Assembly (NCBI GenBank): GCA_963784895.1
Contig: CAWATM010000006.1
Coordinates: 124,001-188,000, forward strand
Direction of reading: 5' to 3'
DNA: 64,000 nucleotides
Source: Gaiellasilicea sp963784895
Lineage (GTDB): Bacteria; Actinomycetota; Thermoleophilia; Gaiellales; Gaiellaceae
Positions within the stretch are counted from its first letter, which is position 1; each line of letters begins with the position of its first letter. The notes below the pieces were generated by a model. The model did not search any database and was not told the origin of the DNA. It was given only the letters and a program-made list of their open reading frames with translations. The translations under genes were made by a program, and so were the position numbers. Shown one piece after another: positions 17,609 to 27,917 of this stretch.

Positions 17609-17661
17609 CCCCGCTTCGTCCCCGGGGTTGGGCTTGAACAAACGGTGGTACAGTGCGGTTC

Positions 17662-17901
17662 ATGCCCTTCGGAATCGGCGTCACCGAGCTCGTGATCCTG
17701 CTGGTCGCGCTGCTCGTGATCTTCGGCCCGAAGCGCCTGCCCGAGATGGGCCGCTCGCTCGGCAAGGGCATGCGCGAGTTCAAGGACTCGATCTCGGGCA
17801 AGGACGACGACGAGGCCGTGCATCACCGGCTCGCGGAGGAGCTCCCGCCCGCGGACGAGCACCCCGTCGCGCCGCAGGCGCGCGAGCGCGAAGTCTCCTA
17901 G
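17662..17901 (+). CDS. tatA: Twin-arginine translocase subunit TatA
   Basis: The 79-residue protein has an N-terminal membrane helix (ELVILLVALLVIFGPKRLPE), the FGPKRLPE hinge, and an amphipathic helix (SLGKGMREFKDSI). This is the TatA/TatB form. It oligomerises in the plasma membrane as the translocation pore for folded proteins. The ATG at 17662 gives the usual short N-terminus; a GTG at 17653 is an alternative. It is followed 12 bases later by tatC. Confidence 0.93.
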   Translation: MPFGIGVTELVILLVALLVIFGPKRLPEMGRSLGKGMREFKDSISGKDDDEAVHHRLAEELPPADEHPVAPQAREREVS

Positions 17902-17913
17902 CCTCCGGGACGC

Positions 17914-18687
17914 ATGGCCCTGAAGCGTCTGCCGCGGCGCCTGCAGCACGGCGAGGAGGCCACGCTCGTCGAGCACCTGGGCGAGCTGCGCAGCCGGATC
18001 CTGATCGGGCTGCTCGCGATCGTGCCCGCGTTCATCGTCGCGTTCGTGTTCCACGAGCAGTTGATCGAGGTGCTGACGCGGCCGCTCCCCGACGACAAGA
18101 AGCTGGTCACGCTCGGGGTCACGGAGCCGTTCACGACGGCTGTGAAGGTCTGCCTGTTCGCCGCGGTGGCGGTGACGCTGCCGATCCTGCTCTACCAGCT
18201 GTGGTCGTTCCTGGCGCCGGCGATCGAAGAGGGGAAGCAGCGCACCGTGGCGGTCTTCACCACCCTGGCCACGATCCTGTTCGCAGCCGGGGTCCTCTTC
18301 TCGTACTTCATCGTGCTGCCGCGGGCGCTCGGCTTCCTGACCTCGTTCGGCGAGGAGTTCTTCCAGGTCGAGATTCGTGCGAGCTACTACTTCTCGTTCG
18401 TGACGCTGACCCTGCTTGCGAGCGGCCTGGCCTTTCAGATGCCGATCTTCATCCTCGCGCTGGTTCGGCTCCGCATCCTCAGCGCCGCGAAGCTGCGCCG
18501 GAACCGCCGGATCGGCTTCGCGCTGATGATCGTCTTCGCGGTGCTGCTGCCGACGGTCGATCCCGTCTCGCTGGCGCTCGAGGTGATCCCGCTGATCATC
18601 CTGTTCGAGCTCTCGGTCCAGCTCGCGACCGTGATGGAGCGGCGCTGGGACATCGCCGAGCAGAAGTCACGCTGGGCGGTCGAGTGA
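17914..18687 (+). CDS. tatC: Twin-arginine translocase subunit TatC
   Basis: The 257-residue protein has six membrane helices. It has the conserved cytoplasmic N-terminus HLGELRSRI (about residue 20), the VTEPFTT periplasmic motif (about 70), FEL near the fifth helix, and a C-terminal RRWD tail. TatC recognises twin-arginine signal peptides. Its stop overlaps the amidohydrolase start (GTGA). Confidence 0.95.
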   Translation: MALKRLPRRLQHGEEATLVEHLGELRSRILIGLLAIVPAFIVAFVFHEQLIEVLTRPLPDDKKLVTLGVTEPFTTAVKVCLFAAVAVTLPILLYQLWSFLAPAIEEGKQRTVAVFTTLATILFAAGVLFSYFIVLPRALGFLTSFGEEFFQVEIRASYYFSFVTLTLLASGLAFQMPIFILALVRLRILSAAKLRRNRRIGFALMIVFAVLLPTVDPVSLALEVIPLIILFELSVQLATVMERRWDIAEQKSRWAVE

Positions 18688-19985
18688 GGATCCTCTCCGC
18701 CGACTGGGTGCTGCCGGTGGAGGGGGAGCCGATCGAGAACGGCGCCGTCGCGATCGAGAACGGCGCGATCGCGGCGGTCGGCCCCGCCAGCGAGCTCGGC
18801 GAGGGCGAGCGGTTCGCGGACTCGGCGATCGTCCCCGGATTCGTGAACGCGCATACGCACCTCGAGTACGCCGTCTATGCCGGTTTCGGCGACGGGCTCT
18901 CGTTCGGCCCCTGGATCTCGACGCACGTCGAGCGCAAGCAACGACTCGAACGGACCGAGATGGAAGCGATCGCGCGCCTCGGTGCCGCCCAATGCCTGCG
19001 CTCGGGGATCACGACCGTCGGCGACCTCGCGTTCACGGGAGCGAGCGCGCACGCGTGCGCCGGGCTCGGGCTGCGCGCGATCGTCTATCTCGAGGTGTTC
19101 GGGCGGGACGGCGCCGCTGCGCTGCGCCAGTTCGAGGAGAAGCGCACCTACGTCGGCCCGTCGCTCTCCGAGCGCGTCCGCGTCGGCGTCTCGCCGCATG
19201 CGCCGTACACCTGCTCGCGCGACGTCTATGCCGCCTCCATGACGCTCGAGCTCCCCGTCGCGACGCACCTGAACGAGAGCAAGGACGAGCTCGACTGGCT
19301 CCTGCGCGGCGAGGGCCCCTGGCAGCCGCTGGCGGAGATGCTCGTCGCGCCGCAGGGCATGAGCGGGATTCGCAGCCTGGCGGCGGCGGGCCTGCTGGAC
19401 GAGCGCGTCGCCGCGGCGCACTGCGTCAAGGTCGAGCAGGAGGAGATCGGCCTGCTCGCCCAGCACGGAGTCGCCGTCACGCACTGTCCGCGCTCGAACG
19501 CCTTGCTTGGCTGCGGGATCGCACCGCTCGCCGAGCTGCGCTCCGCCGGCCTCCGCGTCGGTGTCGGCACGGACGGCGTCTCCTCCGTCCCCTCGCACGA
19601 CTTCTTCGAGGAGCTGCGCACCGTGATCTCGCTCGCGCGAGCGCGCTCGGAGTGCGCGGCCGCTCTGTCGGCGACGGAGGCGCTCGAGCTCGGGACCCTG
19701 GGCGGCGCCCGCGCACTCGGGCTCGCGGCCGACACCGGCTCGCTCGTGGCGGGCAAGCGGGCCGATCTCACCGTGGTCTCGCTTTCCGGTTCGCCGTATC
19801 TACCATGGGAGGATCCGGCAGCCGCCGTTGTCTACGGCGGATCGCCTGAGCGGGTCACAGCTACTCTGGTCGACGGCCAGACGAGGTACGAGAGAGGAGG
19901 AGACGAATGGCACGAGCTGATCGACGCAGCGTCCGCAGCTCGCGGTCGCATGCTGCGGCCCGCAAGCGCGACAGCGATCTCGTAG
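18684..19985 (+). CDS. Amidohydrolase, MTA/SAH or aminofutalosine deaminase-like
   Basis: The GTG at 18684 overlaps the tatC stop, giving 433 residues. Metal-ligand motifs of the ATZ/TRZ-type amidohydrolases are present: NAHTHLEYA (about residue 54), VATHLNESKDEL (about 192), AAHCVKV (about 240) and GVGTDGVSSV (about 295). The family hydrolyses C-N bonds of purine-like or aromatic heterocyclic substrates. Deamination of methylthioadenosine, S-adenosylhomocysteine or aminofutalosine is the closest guess; no menaquinone genes are nearby to choose between these. Its last 79 bases overlap the next gene. Confidence 0.82.
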   Translation: MRILSADWVLPVEGEPIENGAVAIENGAIAAVGPASELGEGERFADSAIVPGFVNAHTHLEYAVYAGFGDGLSFGPWISTHVERKQRLERTEMEAIARLGAAQCLRSGITTVGDLAFTGASAHACAGLGLRAIVYLEVFGRDGAAALRQFEEKRTYVGPSLSERVRVGVSPHAPYTCSRDVYAASMTLELPVATHLNESKDELDWLLRGEGPWQPLAEMLVAPQGMSGIRSLAAAGLLDERVAAAHCVKVEQEEIGLLAQHGVAVTHCPRSNALLGCGIAPLAELRSAGLRVGVGTDGVSSVPSHDFFEELRTVISLARARSECAAALSATEALELGTLGGARALGLAADTGSLVAGKRADLTVVSLSGSPYLPWEDPAAAVVYGGSPERVTATLVDGQTRYERGGDEWHELIDAASAARGRMLRPASATAIS

Positions 19986-20764
19986 CGATCGAGGACACGA
20001 TGTTCTTCTCGCGGCTGCGCCGGCACGCGAAGTGGATGTTCGTCTTCCTCGCGCTCGTCTTCGCCGTCGGCTTCGTCGGCTTCGGCATCGGCGCCAACCA
20101 GAACGCGTCGCTCGGCGACCTGTTCCGCGGCGACGGCGGCTCGACGAGCGGCAACCTCTCGGTCGGCGACGCCCGCGAGCAGCTGCGCGAGAACCCGAGG
20201 AGCGCCGAGGCGAAGCGCGAGCTCGCGACCGCACTGCAAGAGGACGGCCAGACGGACGAGGCGATCACGGTCCTGAGCGACTATGTGGAGCAGAGCCCGA
20301 AGGACGAGGATGCGCTCCGCGAGCTCGCCGGCCTCTACCTCGCCCGCGCGAACGCGCTCGCCCAGGATGCGCAGATCGCACAGCTCGAGGCCAGCTATCG
20401 CACCTTCGGCTCGACCTTCTCGGCTCCGCTCGACCTCGGCGACGGCGCAACGCTCGGCCCGGACCCGATCGACGAGGCGATCTCGACACTTGCCTCGCAG
20501 CAGGTCAGCACCGCGTACCAGAAGGCGCAGACTGCGTACCAGAACGCGGAGTCCACCTACGAGAAGCTGGCGGCCGTCGCTCCGCGCGACCCGAACGTCC
20601 AGCTGGAGCTTGCGCAGGCGGCCCAGCAAAGCGGGAACGTCGCCAAGGCGATCACCGCCTACGAGCGCTTCATCGAGCTTGCGCCCGACGACCCGAGTGC
20701 TGCGATCGTCAAGCAGCAGATCGAGCAACTGAAGGCAGCGCCGACGCCGCCGGCGTCCGGTTAG
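19907..20764 (+). CDS. TPR-containing single-pass membrane protein
   Basis: The 285-residue protein has a basic N-terminus, one transmembrane helix (FVFLALVFAVGFVGFGIG, about residues 44-61) and a long outside helical domain with TPR-like repeats (about 85-130 and 190-270). The start is set by an AGAGGAGGAGACGA ribosome site just before the ATG at 19907. The gene overlaps the amidohydrolase 3' end by 79 bases in another frame. It is a probable scaffold for envelope protein interactions; no enzyme domain is visible. Confidence 0.82.
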   Translation: MARADRRSVRSSRSHAAARKRDSDLVAIEDTMFFSRLRRHAKWMFVFLALVFAVGFVGFGIGANQNASLGDLFRGDGGSTSGNLSVGDAREQLRENPRSAEAKRELATALQEDGQTDEAITVLSDYVEQSPKDEDALRELAGLYLARANALAQDAQIAQLEASYRTFGSTFSAPLDLGDGATLGPDPIDEAISTLASQQVSTAYQKAQTAYQNAESTYEKLAAVAPRDPNVQLELAQAAQQSGNVAKAITAYERFIELAPDDPSAAIVKQQIEQLKAAPTPPASG

Positions 20765-20827
20765 ACTCACCCCCGTCCGGGAACACCGCACTCATTCTGT
20801 CGGCGAGACCTGGGGAGTCACGAATCC

Positions 20828-21193
20828 ATGAATTTCGACGTCAAGACCGAGAAGCTCAGCGACGACCAGTACGTGATCTCCCTTGCGGGCGAGGTCGATC
20901 TCTACACCGCGCCGGAGTTCAAGCAGCAGCTGCTCGAGGTGATCGACCAGGGCGGCCGCGACGTCGTCGTCGATCTCAGCGACACGACGTTCATCGATTC
21001 GACGACGCTCGGCGTGCTCGTCGGTGGTGTCAAGCGGCTGCGGACGAACGAGGGCCAGCTGTCGCTCGTGTGCAGTGACCGGAACATCACGAAGATCTTC
21101 GAAATCACCGGTCTCGACCGCGTCTTCACGATCCATCCGACCCGCGACGCGGCCGTCGGCGCCGGGTCCGCCGCGACGGGGTCAACCAGCTAG
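20828..21193 (+). CDS. STAS-domain anti-sigma-factor antagonist (SpoIIAA-like)
   Basis: The 121-residue protein is a single STAS domain with GEVDLYTAPEF (about residue 20) and the phosphorylation-site segment FIDSTTLGVLVGG (about 58, Ser/Thr target). Members release a sigma factor by binding an RsbW/SpoIIAB-type kinase, and are switched off by serine phosphorylation. No such kinase is adjacent, so the partner must be elsewhere. The ribosome site GGGGAG precedes the ATG. Confidence 0.92.
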   Translation: MNFDVKTEKLSDDQYVISLAGEVDLYTAPEFKQQLLEVIDQGGRDVVVDLSDTTFIDSTTLGVLVGGVKRLRTNEGQLSLVCSDRNITKIFEITGLDRVFTIHPTRDAAVGAGSAATGSTS

Positions 21194-21886
21194 GTGAGCC
21201 TGCGCGGGCTCGTCGGCGCCTGCGCGGTCCTGATCGCGGCCGTGGCCGCGACCGGCTGCGGATCCGGCGGCCTCACGTCCGGCGGTGACGCCGCGCGTGG
21301 CAAGGAGCTCTTCCTGAACGACGGGCAGTGCGGCTCCTGCCACGTGCTCGCGGACGCGGGATCCAAGGGCGTGATCGGGCCGAACCTCGACGACGCCTTC
21401 CTGCAAGCGCGCCACGACGGGCTCGGGGAGGCGACGATCCGGGCGGTGGTGCGCGACCAGATTTCGTATCCGGTCGAGAACCCCACCACCGGCTCGCCCG
21501 GGATGCCGGCAGACCTCGTCACCGGCGAGGACGCGGACGCGGTCGCGGCCTATGTCGCGTCGGTCGCAGGCCTACCCGTCCGCGGCGGCTCCGAGGCGGG
21601 AGGGGGCGCCACCACCGGCGGCGGCACGACCACCGAGGGCGGCGGGGAGGGCCCGGACGGCGAGGCGATCTTCGCCGAGGCGGGGTGCGGCGGCTGCCAC
21701 GTGCTGGAGGCCGCGGGAGCGAGCGGCACCGTCGGCCCGAACCTGGACGAGTCGCAGCCTCCGAAGGAACTCGTCGTCGACCGCGTCACGAACGGTCGGG
21801 GCGCGATGCCCGCCTTCGCCGACTCGTACTCGCCGGAGCAGATCGAGGCGGTCGCGGACTACGTCGTCGCCAGCACCGGCGGCTGA
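21194..21886 (+). CDS. Dihaem c-type cytochrome lipoprotein
   Basis: The 230-residue protein has a signal peptide ending in AATGC (lipobox-like, Cys about 22). Two class I cytochrome c domains follow, CGSCH (about 50) and CGGCH (about 168), each with a downstream Met candidate (GMPAD, AMPAF). A glycine/threonine-rich linker (about 130-150) joins them. It is exported and lipid-anchored outside the membrane. It may pass electrons to the caa3 oxidase encoded 4 kb downstream. The GTG at 21194 is adjacent to the STAS stop. Its last 28 bases are shared, in antisense, with the transposase gene. Confidence 0.88.
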   Translation: MSLRGLVGACAVLIAAVAATGCGSGGLTSGGDAARGKELFLNDGQCGSCHVLADAGSKGVIGPNLDDAFLQARHDGLGEATIRAVVRDQISYPVENPTTGSPGMPADLVTGEDADAVAAYVASVAGLPVRGGSEAGGGATTGGGTTTEGGGEGPDGEAIFAEAGCGGCHVLEAAGASGTVGPNLDESQPPKELVVDRVTNGRGAMPAFADSYSPEQIEAVADYVVASTGG

Positions 21887-22377
21887 CCGCCCTGATAGGT
21901 CGTGTCCGGGCCAGGACCCCACACGTCCACGAGTGACGGGTTGAGCCGGCGCGCATAACTGCTCCACGGCCACTCCTCTGGCCGCTCGCAGAGGCCTGCG
22001 TCGACTGGGTTGTACGCGACGTACTGGAGGCAGTTGGACCAGTAGCCGTCGGTGTCGACGAGCCTCGCCTTGTACCTGCCCTGCACGAGAGCTCCACGCC
22101 TGTTGTGCCGCTCGTTGAACTCCTCGACGTACGGACCCATCAAGCGTTGCATGCCGGCCGGCAGCGTGGGAAGCGGCGTCTGCAGCACAAGATGGATGTG
22201 ATTCGTCATCAGGCAGTAGTCGTGTAGCACCCAGCGAGCCCAGCGAGCGACGACCCCGAGCAGATCCAGAAATGCCCGAAAGTCGACCGGGTCACGGAAG
22301 AACACTTCGGCATCCGTCGCACGATGGGTGACGTGCCAGACGCCATTGGGAACATGGAAGCGCTGTTGACGCGGCAC
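21859..22377 (-). CDS. REP-associated tyrosine transposase (RAYT, IS200/IS605 Y1-type)
   Basis: The 172-residue protein has the HUH motif TNHIHLVLQ (about residue 58) and the catalytic-tyrosine region LQYVAYNPVDAGL (about 118). WPWSSY follows, as in RAYTs. These single-strand transposases act on short palindromic repeats. The last 14 codons lie outside the left repeat, in the 3' end of the cytochrome gene, which supplies the TAG stop. The ORF is intact. It lies exactly between two inverted REP-like hairpins. Confidence 0.9.
   Translation of the reverse strand: MPRQQRFHVPNGVWHVTHRATDAEVFFRDPVDFRAFLDLLGVVARWARWVLHDYCLMTNHIHLVLQTPLPTLPAGMQRLMGPYVEEFNERHNRRGALVQGRYKARLVDTDGYWSNCLQYVAYNPVDAGLCERPEEWPWSSYARRLNPSLVDVWGPGPDTTYQGGQPPVLATT
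21901..21928 (+). repeat. Left REP-like hairpin of the RAYT element
   Basis: CGTGT (21901-21905) pairs with ACACG (21921-21925), and GGG (21908-21910) pairs inside with CCC. The core GGGCCAGGACCCC is found as an inverted copy at the other side of the transposase. Confidence 0.7.
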
Positions 22378-22424
22378 CGCCAGACGCTAGCCGCAAAGTG
22401 GCGCGCTTCGATAGTGGCCGTGGC

Positions 22425-22455
22425 GGACATGCGGGGTCCTGGCCCCGACGTGTCC
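22425..22455 (-). repeat. Right REP-like hairpin of the RAYT element
   Basis: GGACA (22425-22429) pairs with TGTCC (22451-22455), and GGGG (22433-22436) pairs with CCCC (22443-22446). Its complement contains the same 13-base core GGGCCAGGACCCC as the left copy, so the two copies face each other around the gene. Confidence 0.7.
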
Positions 22456-22471
22456 GGCGCGAACGTGGCGT

Positions 22472-23119
22472 TTACGGCGCCTTGGCGCCGAGATCGACGA
22501 CGACGTGCGTAATCGGAAGGTCGAAGCGGTCACGAGCGTCGCCGACGACATTCCGCTCGAGCCAGTGGGACCGCCCCTCCGGGTGGGTCGAGATCACGAT
22601 CTCGTCGGGGTCGAACGTGCGCAGCGCGTCCTCGATCGCCTGCAGCGGGTCGCCGTCGCCGACCTCGCCCTGCGCCTGCACCCCGTCCTGGCGCAGGCGG
22701 GCGAGGCTCGCCTGCAGCCGCTGCTGCGCCGCCGCCCGCGCCCCGTCCTCGTCGGACACCCACGTCCGCACCTGCGAGTTGAGCGCCGGGCAGACGACAT
22801 GCACCCGCTCGTTGACGCCTTCCGCCTTCTGCCGGAGGATCGCCAGCAGCTCCGAGCCGCCGACGGTCTCGTTCGCGATCACGAGAATCCGCCGCTCGTC
22901 GGGGGCCGCCGCGTGCGCCGGCACCGCAGGCCGGAGCACCGGCTCGTTCGAGCGCGAGCGAAGCCAGAAGACGATCGCGGCGGCCGTCAGCGCGACGAAG
23001 ACGACGACGCCGAGCCAGGTCGCGATCGAAGCGGCGACGACGATCAGCGCGAAGTAGCAGACCGTCAGCAGCAGGAAGCGATACGCCTCGGCCTCGCTGC
23101 GGAACGGGTTGCGCGCCAT
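22472..23119 (-). CDS. Membrane-anchored universal-stress-type protein
   Basis: The 215-residue protein has two N-terminal membrane helices (about residues 15-55). A soluble Usp-like Rossmann domain (about 77-212) begins ILVIANETVGGSELLAIL and contains a DEIVISTHPEGRSHWLERN loop near 180. The gene follows coxC by 9 bases. The C-terminal domain is a close relative of each half of the tandem Usp protein two genes upstream. It may sense nucleotide or redox state near the oxidase, which is inferred from its place in the operon. Confidence 0.8.
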   Translation of the reverse strand: MARNPFRSEAEAYRFLLLTVCYFALIVVAASIATWLGVVVFVALTAAAIVFWLRSRSNEPVLRPAVPAHAAAPDERRILVIANETVGGSELLAILRQKAEGVNERVHVVCPALNSQVRTWVSDEDGARAAAQQRLQASLARLRQDGVQAQGEVGDGDPLQAIEDALRTFDPDEIVISTHPEGRSHWLERNVVGDARDRFDLPITHVVVDLGAKAP

Positions 23120-23128
23120 GGACGGCTC

Positions 23129-23728
23129 CTACAAGAGGTAGATCGTCGCGTACACCACGATCCACATTACGTCGACGAAGTGCCAGTAGATTCCCGGAAT
23201 CTCGACGCCGTGATGGTGCTCCGGCGTGAAGTGGCCGCGGAAGGCGCGCACGGTCGCAACCGTCAAGAGCGTCAGCCCGACGAAGACGTGCGCGCCGTGC
23301 AGGCCGGTGAGCCCGAAGAAGATCGACCCGAACGCGCCGTCACTCGGGTTGAAACCGATCCGCGCGTACTCGAGCATCTGCGTCAGCAGGAACGCGAGCC
23401 CCATCAGCAGGGTCAGGATCAGCCCGGCCTTCATCCCGTTGCGGTTGCCGCGCTTGATCGACTGCAGCGCCCAGTGCATCGTGAAGCTCGAGGTCAGCAG
23501 CACCGCGGTGTTGACGCCGGCGACGAAGACCGGCAGGTGGAACGGCGGCAGCGGCCACGGCTGCGCGTCGGGATTGACGACGCGGACGAAGAAGTAGGCG
23601 GTGAAGAACGAGCCGAAGAGCATCGCCTCCGAGGCGATGAAGAGGAACATCCCGAGCACGGTCGAGCTGACGCGGGAGCTCTGATTCGCGATCGGTGGAC
23701 CGTGATGCTGCTCGGCGTGTGCGCTCAC
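23129..23728 (-). CDS. ctaE: Cytochrome c oxidase subunit III
   Basis: The 199-residue protein has five membrane helices with the typical LFIASEAMLFGSFF (about residue 30), GLTGLHGAHVFVGL (about 140) and the C-terminal GIYWHFVDVMWIVVY. This is the short bacterial form of subunit III, which stabilises the oxidase. Its start overlaps the stop of the tandem Usp gene (ATGA). Confidence 0.94.
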   Translation of the reverse strand: MSAHAEQHHGPPIANQSSRVSSTVLGMFLFIASEAMLFGSFFTAYFFVRVVNPDAQPWPLPPFHLPVFVAGVNTAVLLTSSFTMHWALQSIKRGNRNGMKAGLILTLLMGLAFLLTQMLEYARIGFNPSDGAFGSIFFGLTGLHGAHVFVGLTLLTVATVRAFRGHFTPEHHHGVEIPGIYWHFVDVMWIVVYATIYLL

Positions 23729-24575
23729 GCGTGCACCTCGCTGTCGACCGTGCTCGGCTCGACGACGACGTGCTCGACCGGCACCTTCGTCTCGCTCTTG
23801 AGCCGGCCGACGAGGTCACGGCGCAGCCAGGAGGAGCCGCGCTGCTCCGGGAAGGTGGAGACGAGGATCGCGTCGACCCGCTCGTCGCGGATTGCGTGCA
23901 TCGCGGCGGTGAACGGGTCCGGGTGTGCGACCTGGCCGTGCACCTCGATCCCCTCGGCGCGCAGCCGTGTCACCGCCTGGCGCAGCCGCCGTTCCGCCTC
24001 CGGGTGCGCACCCTGAGTCGGGTCGCTCTGCGGCGAGATGATCAGGAAGCCCGTCCGGCCGCCGCCGCTCTTCGCTTGCTCGCGGATGCGGTCGAGCAGC
24101 GGTTCGCCGAGCACCGTCTCGTTCGCGAGCACGAGGACGTTCCTGGCGCCCGTGCGGGCGGCGACGTCCGAGACGACGTGCTCGACCGGGATCGGCCCGG
24201 CCGCCTTGCGGATCTCCTCGAGCAGGTTGCGCCGTCGCCAGCCCGAGGTGGCATCGGGGTGCGTCGAGACGATCAGCTCGTCGGGCTCCTCGATCGCGAT
24301 CGCGTCCTTGACGGCGGCGAGAGGGTCGTTGTCGACAACGTGCCCGGCGGCCGCGATTCCGGCCTCGCGGAAGCTCGTCAGTGTCCGGTCGAGCCGCCGG
24401 CCGGCGGCGGCGCGGCGCGTGTTGTCGTAGACGACGTAGCCCTCCCGCGGCGTGTTCACCGGCGCGATCACGACGACCAGGGTGTCGGACTCGCCCACCT
24501 TCGCGCGCACCGCGTCGAGCAATTCGTCGCCCGTCAGCGTCTCGTTCGCGACGACGAGGAGCTTGCGCGGCTCGC

Positions 24576-24579
<4 letters not shown>
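23725..24579 (-). CDS. Tandem universal-stress-domain protein inside the oxidase operon
   Basis: The 284-residue soluble protein is made of two similar Usp-like halves (about 5-140 and 143-280). Each begins with a [VL]LV[VL]ANET segment and ends with an [LI]VST[HF]P..R[GS]SW.RR[ND]L loop. It has no membrane helix. The start is the ATG at 24579, which overlaps the coxA stop by four bases, and its stop overlaps coxC by four bases. It therefore sits as a coupled gene between subunits I and III. Usp proteins bind ATP or act as stress sensors; whether these halves keep an ATP-binding loop is unclear. Confidence 0.82.
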
Positions 24580-26530
<1,951 letters not shown>

Positions 26531-26534
<4 letters not shown>

Positions 26535-27520
26535 TGTTGGCCCTCCACCAGATACTGCACGAGCGCGTCCAACTGCTCGTCGTTCAGTGAGCTCTCGTAC
26601 GTCTCGGGCATGACGCTCCCCTGATACCCGGCTGCGACCCGAGCGTTCGGGTCGATGATCGCCTCGCGGACGAAGTCCTCGAGCGGCTCTCCGCCCGGAT
26701 CGAGCGCGTTCAGGCTCGGACCGACCTGGGCGTCGGAGCCGGCGGGCTCGAACTCGTGACAGCCGCCGCAGCCAGCAGTCGTGAAGACCGCCTCGCCGGA
26801 GGCATCGTCGCCGGTGCTCGGGGCACCTGCCAGGAAGGTCTCGTACTCGCTCCTGTCGACGACGCGCACCGGCGCCCGCATCGTCGGGTGGCCGAGCCCA
26901 CAGAGCTCCGTGCAGACGATCGAGAACTCGCCCTTCCGGTTCGGCGTGATCACGAGCGTCGTCTCGATCCCCGGCACGGCGTCCGACTTCTGACCGAACT
27001 CGGGCACCCAGAACGAGTGAATCACGTCGAGCGAGCGCAGCGTCAGCTTGACAGGCTCGTTCACCGGCAACACGAGCTGGCCGCTGGTCAGCTTCTGGTC
27101 GCCGGGGTACTCGAACTTCCAGGCGAACTGCTGCGCGGTGACGGCGATCCGGATCGGGTTCGCGCCGGCATCGTCGTTCTTCGCGAGCACGACGGCGCTG
27201 ACGACCGAGATCGCAGTGACGAGGACGGTCGGGATCGCCGTCCAGACGATCTCGAGGCCGGTGTGGCCGTGGATCGGCGGGCCGTCCGAGTCGTCGTCCG
27301 GGTTGGCGCGAAATTTCAGGACCGAGTAGACGATCGCGGCCGCCACGACCGCGAAGACGCCGATGCAGATGATCGTCGTGAACCAGAAGACGAACTCGAT
27401 CCGGTCCATCTCCTCGGAGGCGGACGTGGGCAGCCAGGGAACGAGGACGGCGACGAGCGACGCGAGGATTCCCGCGAGGACGCCGTAGATCGTGATGCGG
27501 ACAATCGAGCCCCTGCGCAC
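26531..27520 (-). CDS. ctaC: caa3 oxidase subunit II with fused cytochrome c domain
   Basis: The 329-residue protein has two membrane helices (about 10-30 and 45-70). The cupredoxin domain binds CuA through CTELCGLGHPTM (about 220). A C-terminal cytochrome c domain carries CGGCH (about 255) and a Met ligand candidate (SVMPETY). This is the caa3 layout, where the fused haem c delivers electrons to CuA. GTG at 27520 is chosen because it lies just before the first helix. ATG at 27586 would add 22 residues covering a DNA palindrome and the upstream gene's leader. The stop overlaps coxA. Confidence 0.9.
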
Positions 27521-27558
27521 CGCGGCGAGCCTACATAACCCGTACCCGATCCGGCGCT

Positions 27559-27570
27559 TCGAACGTTCGA
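27559..27570. promoter_or_regulatory. 12-base perfect palindrome between coxB and the DUF6458 gene
   Basis: TCGAACGTTCGA is a perfect palindrome about 40 bases upstream of the chosen coxB start and 64 bases upstream of the small membrane gene. It is placed where a regulator could act on both divergent genes. Confidence 0.35.
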
Positions 27571-27633
27571 TAGATGACCCGGCCATCCGGGCACCGCGAA
27601 TCGCACTTTCGCCACCTAGAGAGAGGACAACAA

Positions 27634-27855
27634 ATGGGTCTTGGAGTCAGCATCTTCTTGATCGCAGTCGGCGCCATCCTGACCTGGGCGGTGAATGCCA
27701 CGGTCTCCGGCCTCGAGCTGCAGACGATCGGCGTCATCCTCATGATCGTGGGCGCCCTTGGGCTCGTGCTCTCGATGATCTTCTGGTCGTCGTGGGGCGG
27801 TTTCGCCGGCGAGCGGCGCCGCACGACCTACGTCGAGGATGGTCCCCGCGTCTAA
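27634..27855 (+). CDS. DUF6458 small membrane protein
   Basis: The 73-residue protein has two membrane helices (MGLGVSIFLIAVGAILTWAV and QTIGVILMIVGALGLVLSMIF) and an RRRTTYVEDG tail. This is the pattern of the actinobacterial DUF6458 family. The start ATG at 27634 has AGAGAGGACAA before it. Function is unknown. It is divergent from the oxidase operon and ends at a bidirectional terminator. Confidence 0.85.
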   Translation: MGLGVSIFLIAVGAILTWAVNATVSGLELQTIGVILMIVGALGLVLSMIFWSSWGGFAGERRRTTYVEDGPRV

Positions 27856-27881
27856 CGCTGCGTCGCTCCATCCGTTCGAGC

Positions 27882-27908
27882 GAAGAGGCGGCCGGCGGCC
27901 GCCTCTTC
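27882..27908. terminator. Bidirectional terminator hairpin
   Basis: A perfect 12-base stem, GAAGAGGCGGCC and its complement, encloses a GGC loop. It lies between the convergent DUF6458 and histidine-kinase genes, 26 and 9 bases from their stops, and can end transcription from both sides. Confidence 0.75.
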
Positions 27909-27917
27909 TCGTTCCAG

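Larger units (their letters stand above)
21901..22455. mobile_element. REP-RAYT element
   Basis: The unit comprises the left repeat, the transposase gene and the right repeat, about 555 bases. It was inserted between the cytochrome c gene and the universal-stress gene. No target-site duplication is expected for this class. Further REP copies were not seen elsewhere in the window. Confidence 0.65.

Noticed and set aside
17628..17654. TTGGGC/TACAGT as a tatA promoter
   Set aside because: Spacing is only 15 bases and the -10 box is nearly at the start codon; not convincing.
27521..27586. Upstream extension of coxB from the ATG at 27586
   Set aside because: It would translate a palindrome and add 22 charged residues before the first helix; kept only as an alternative start.
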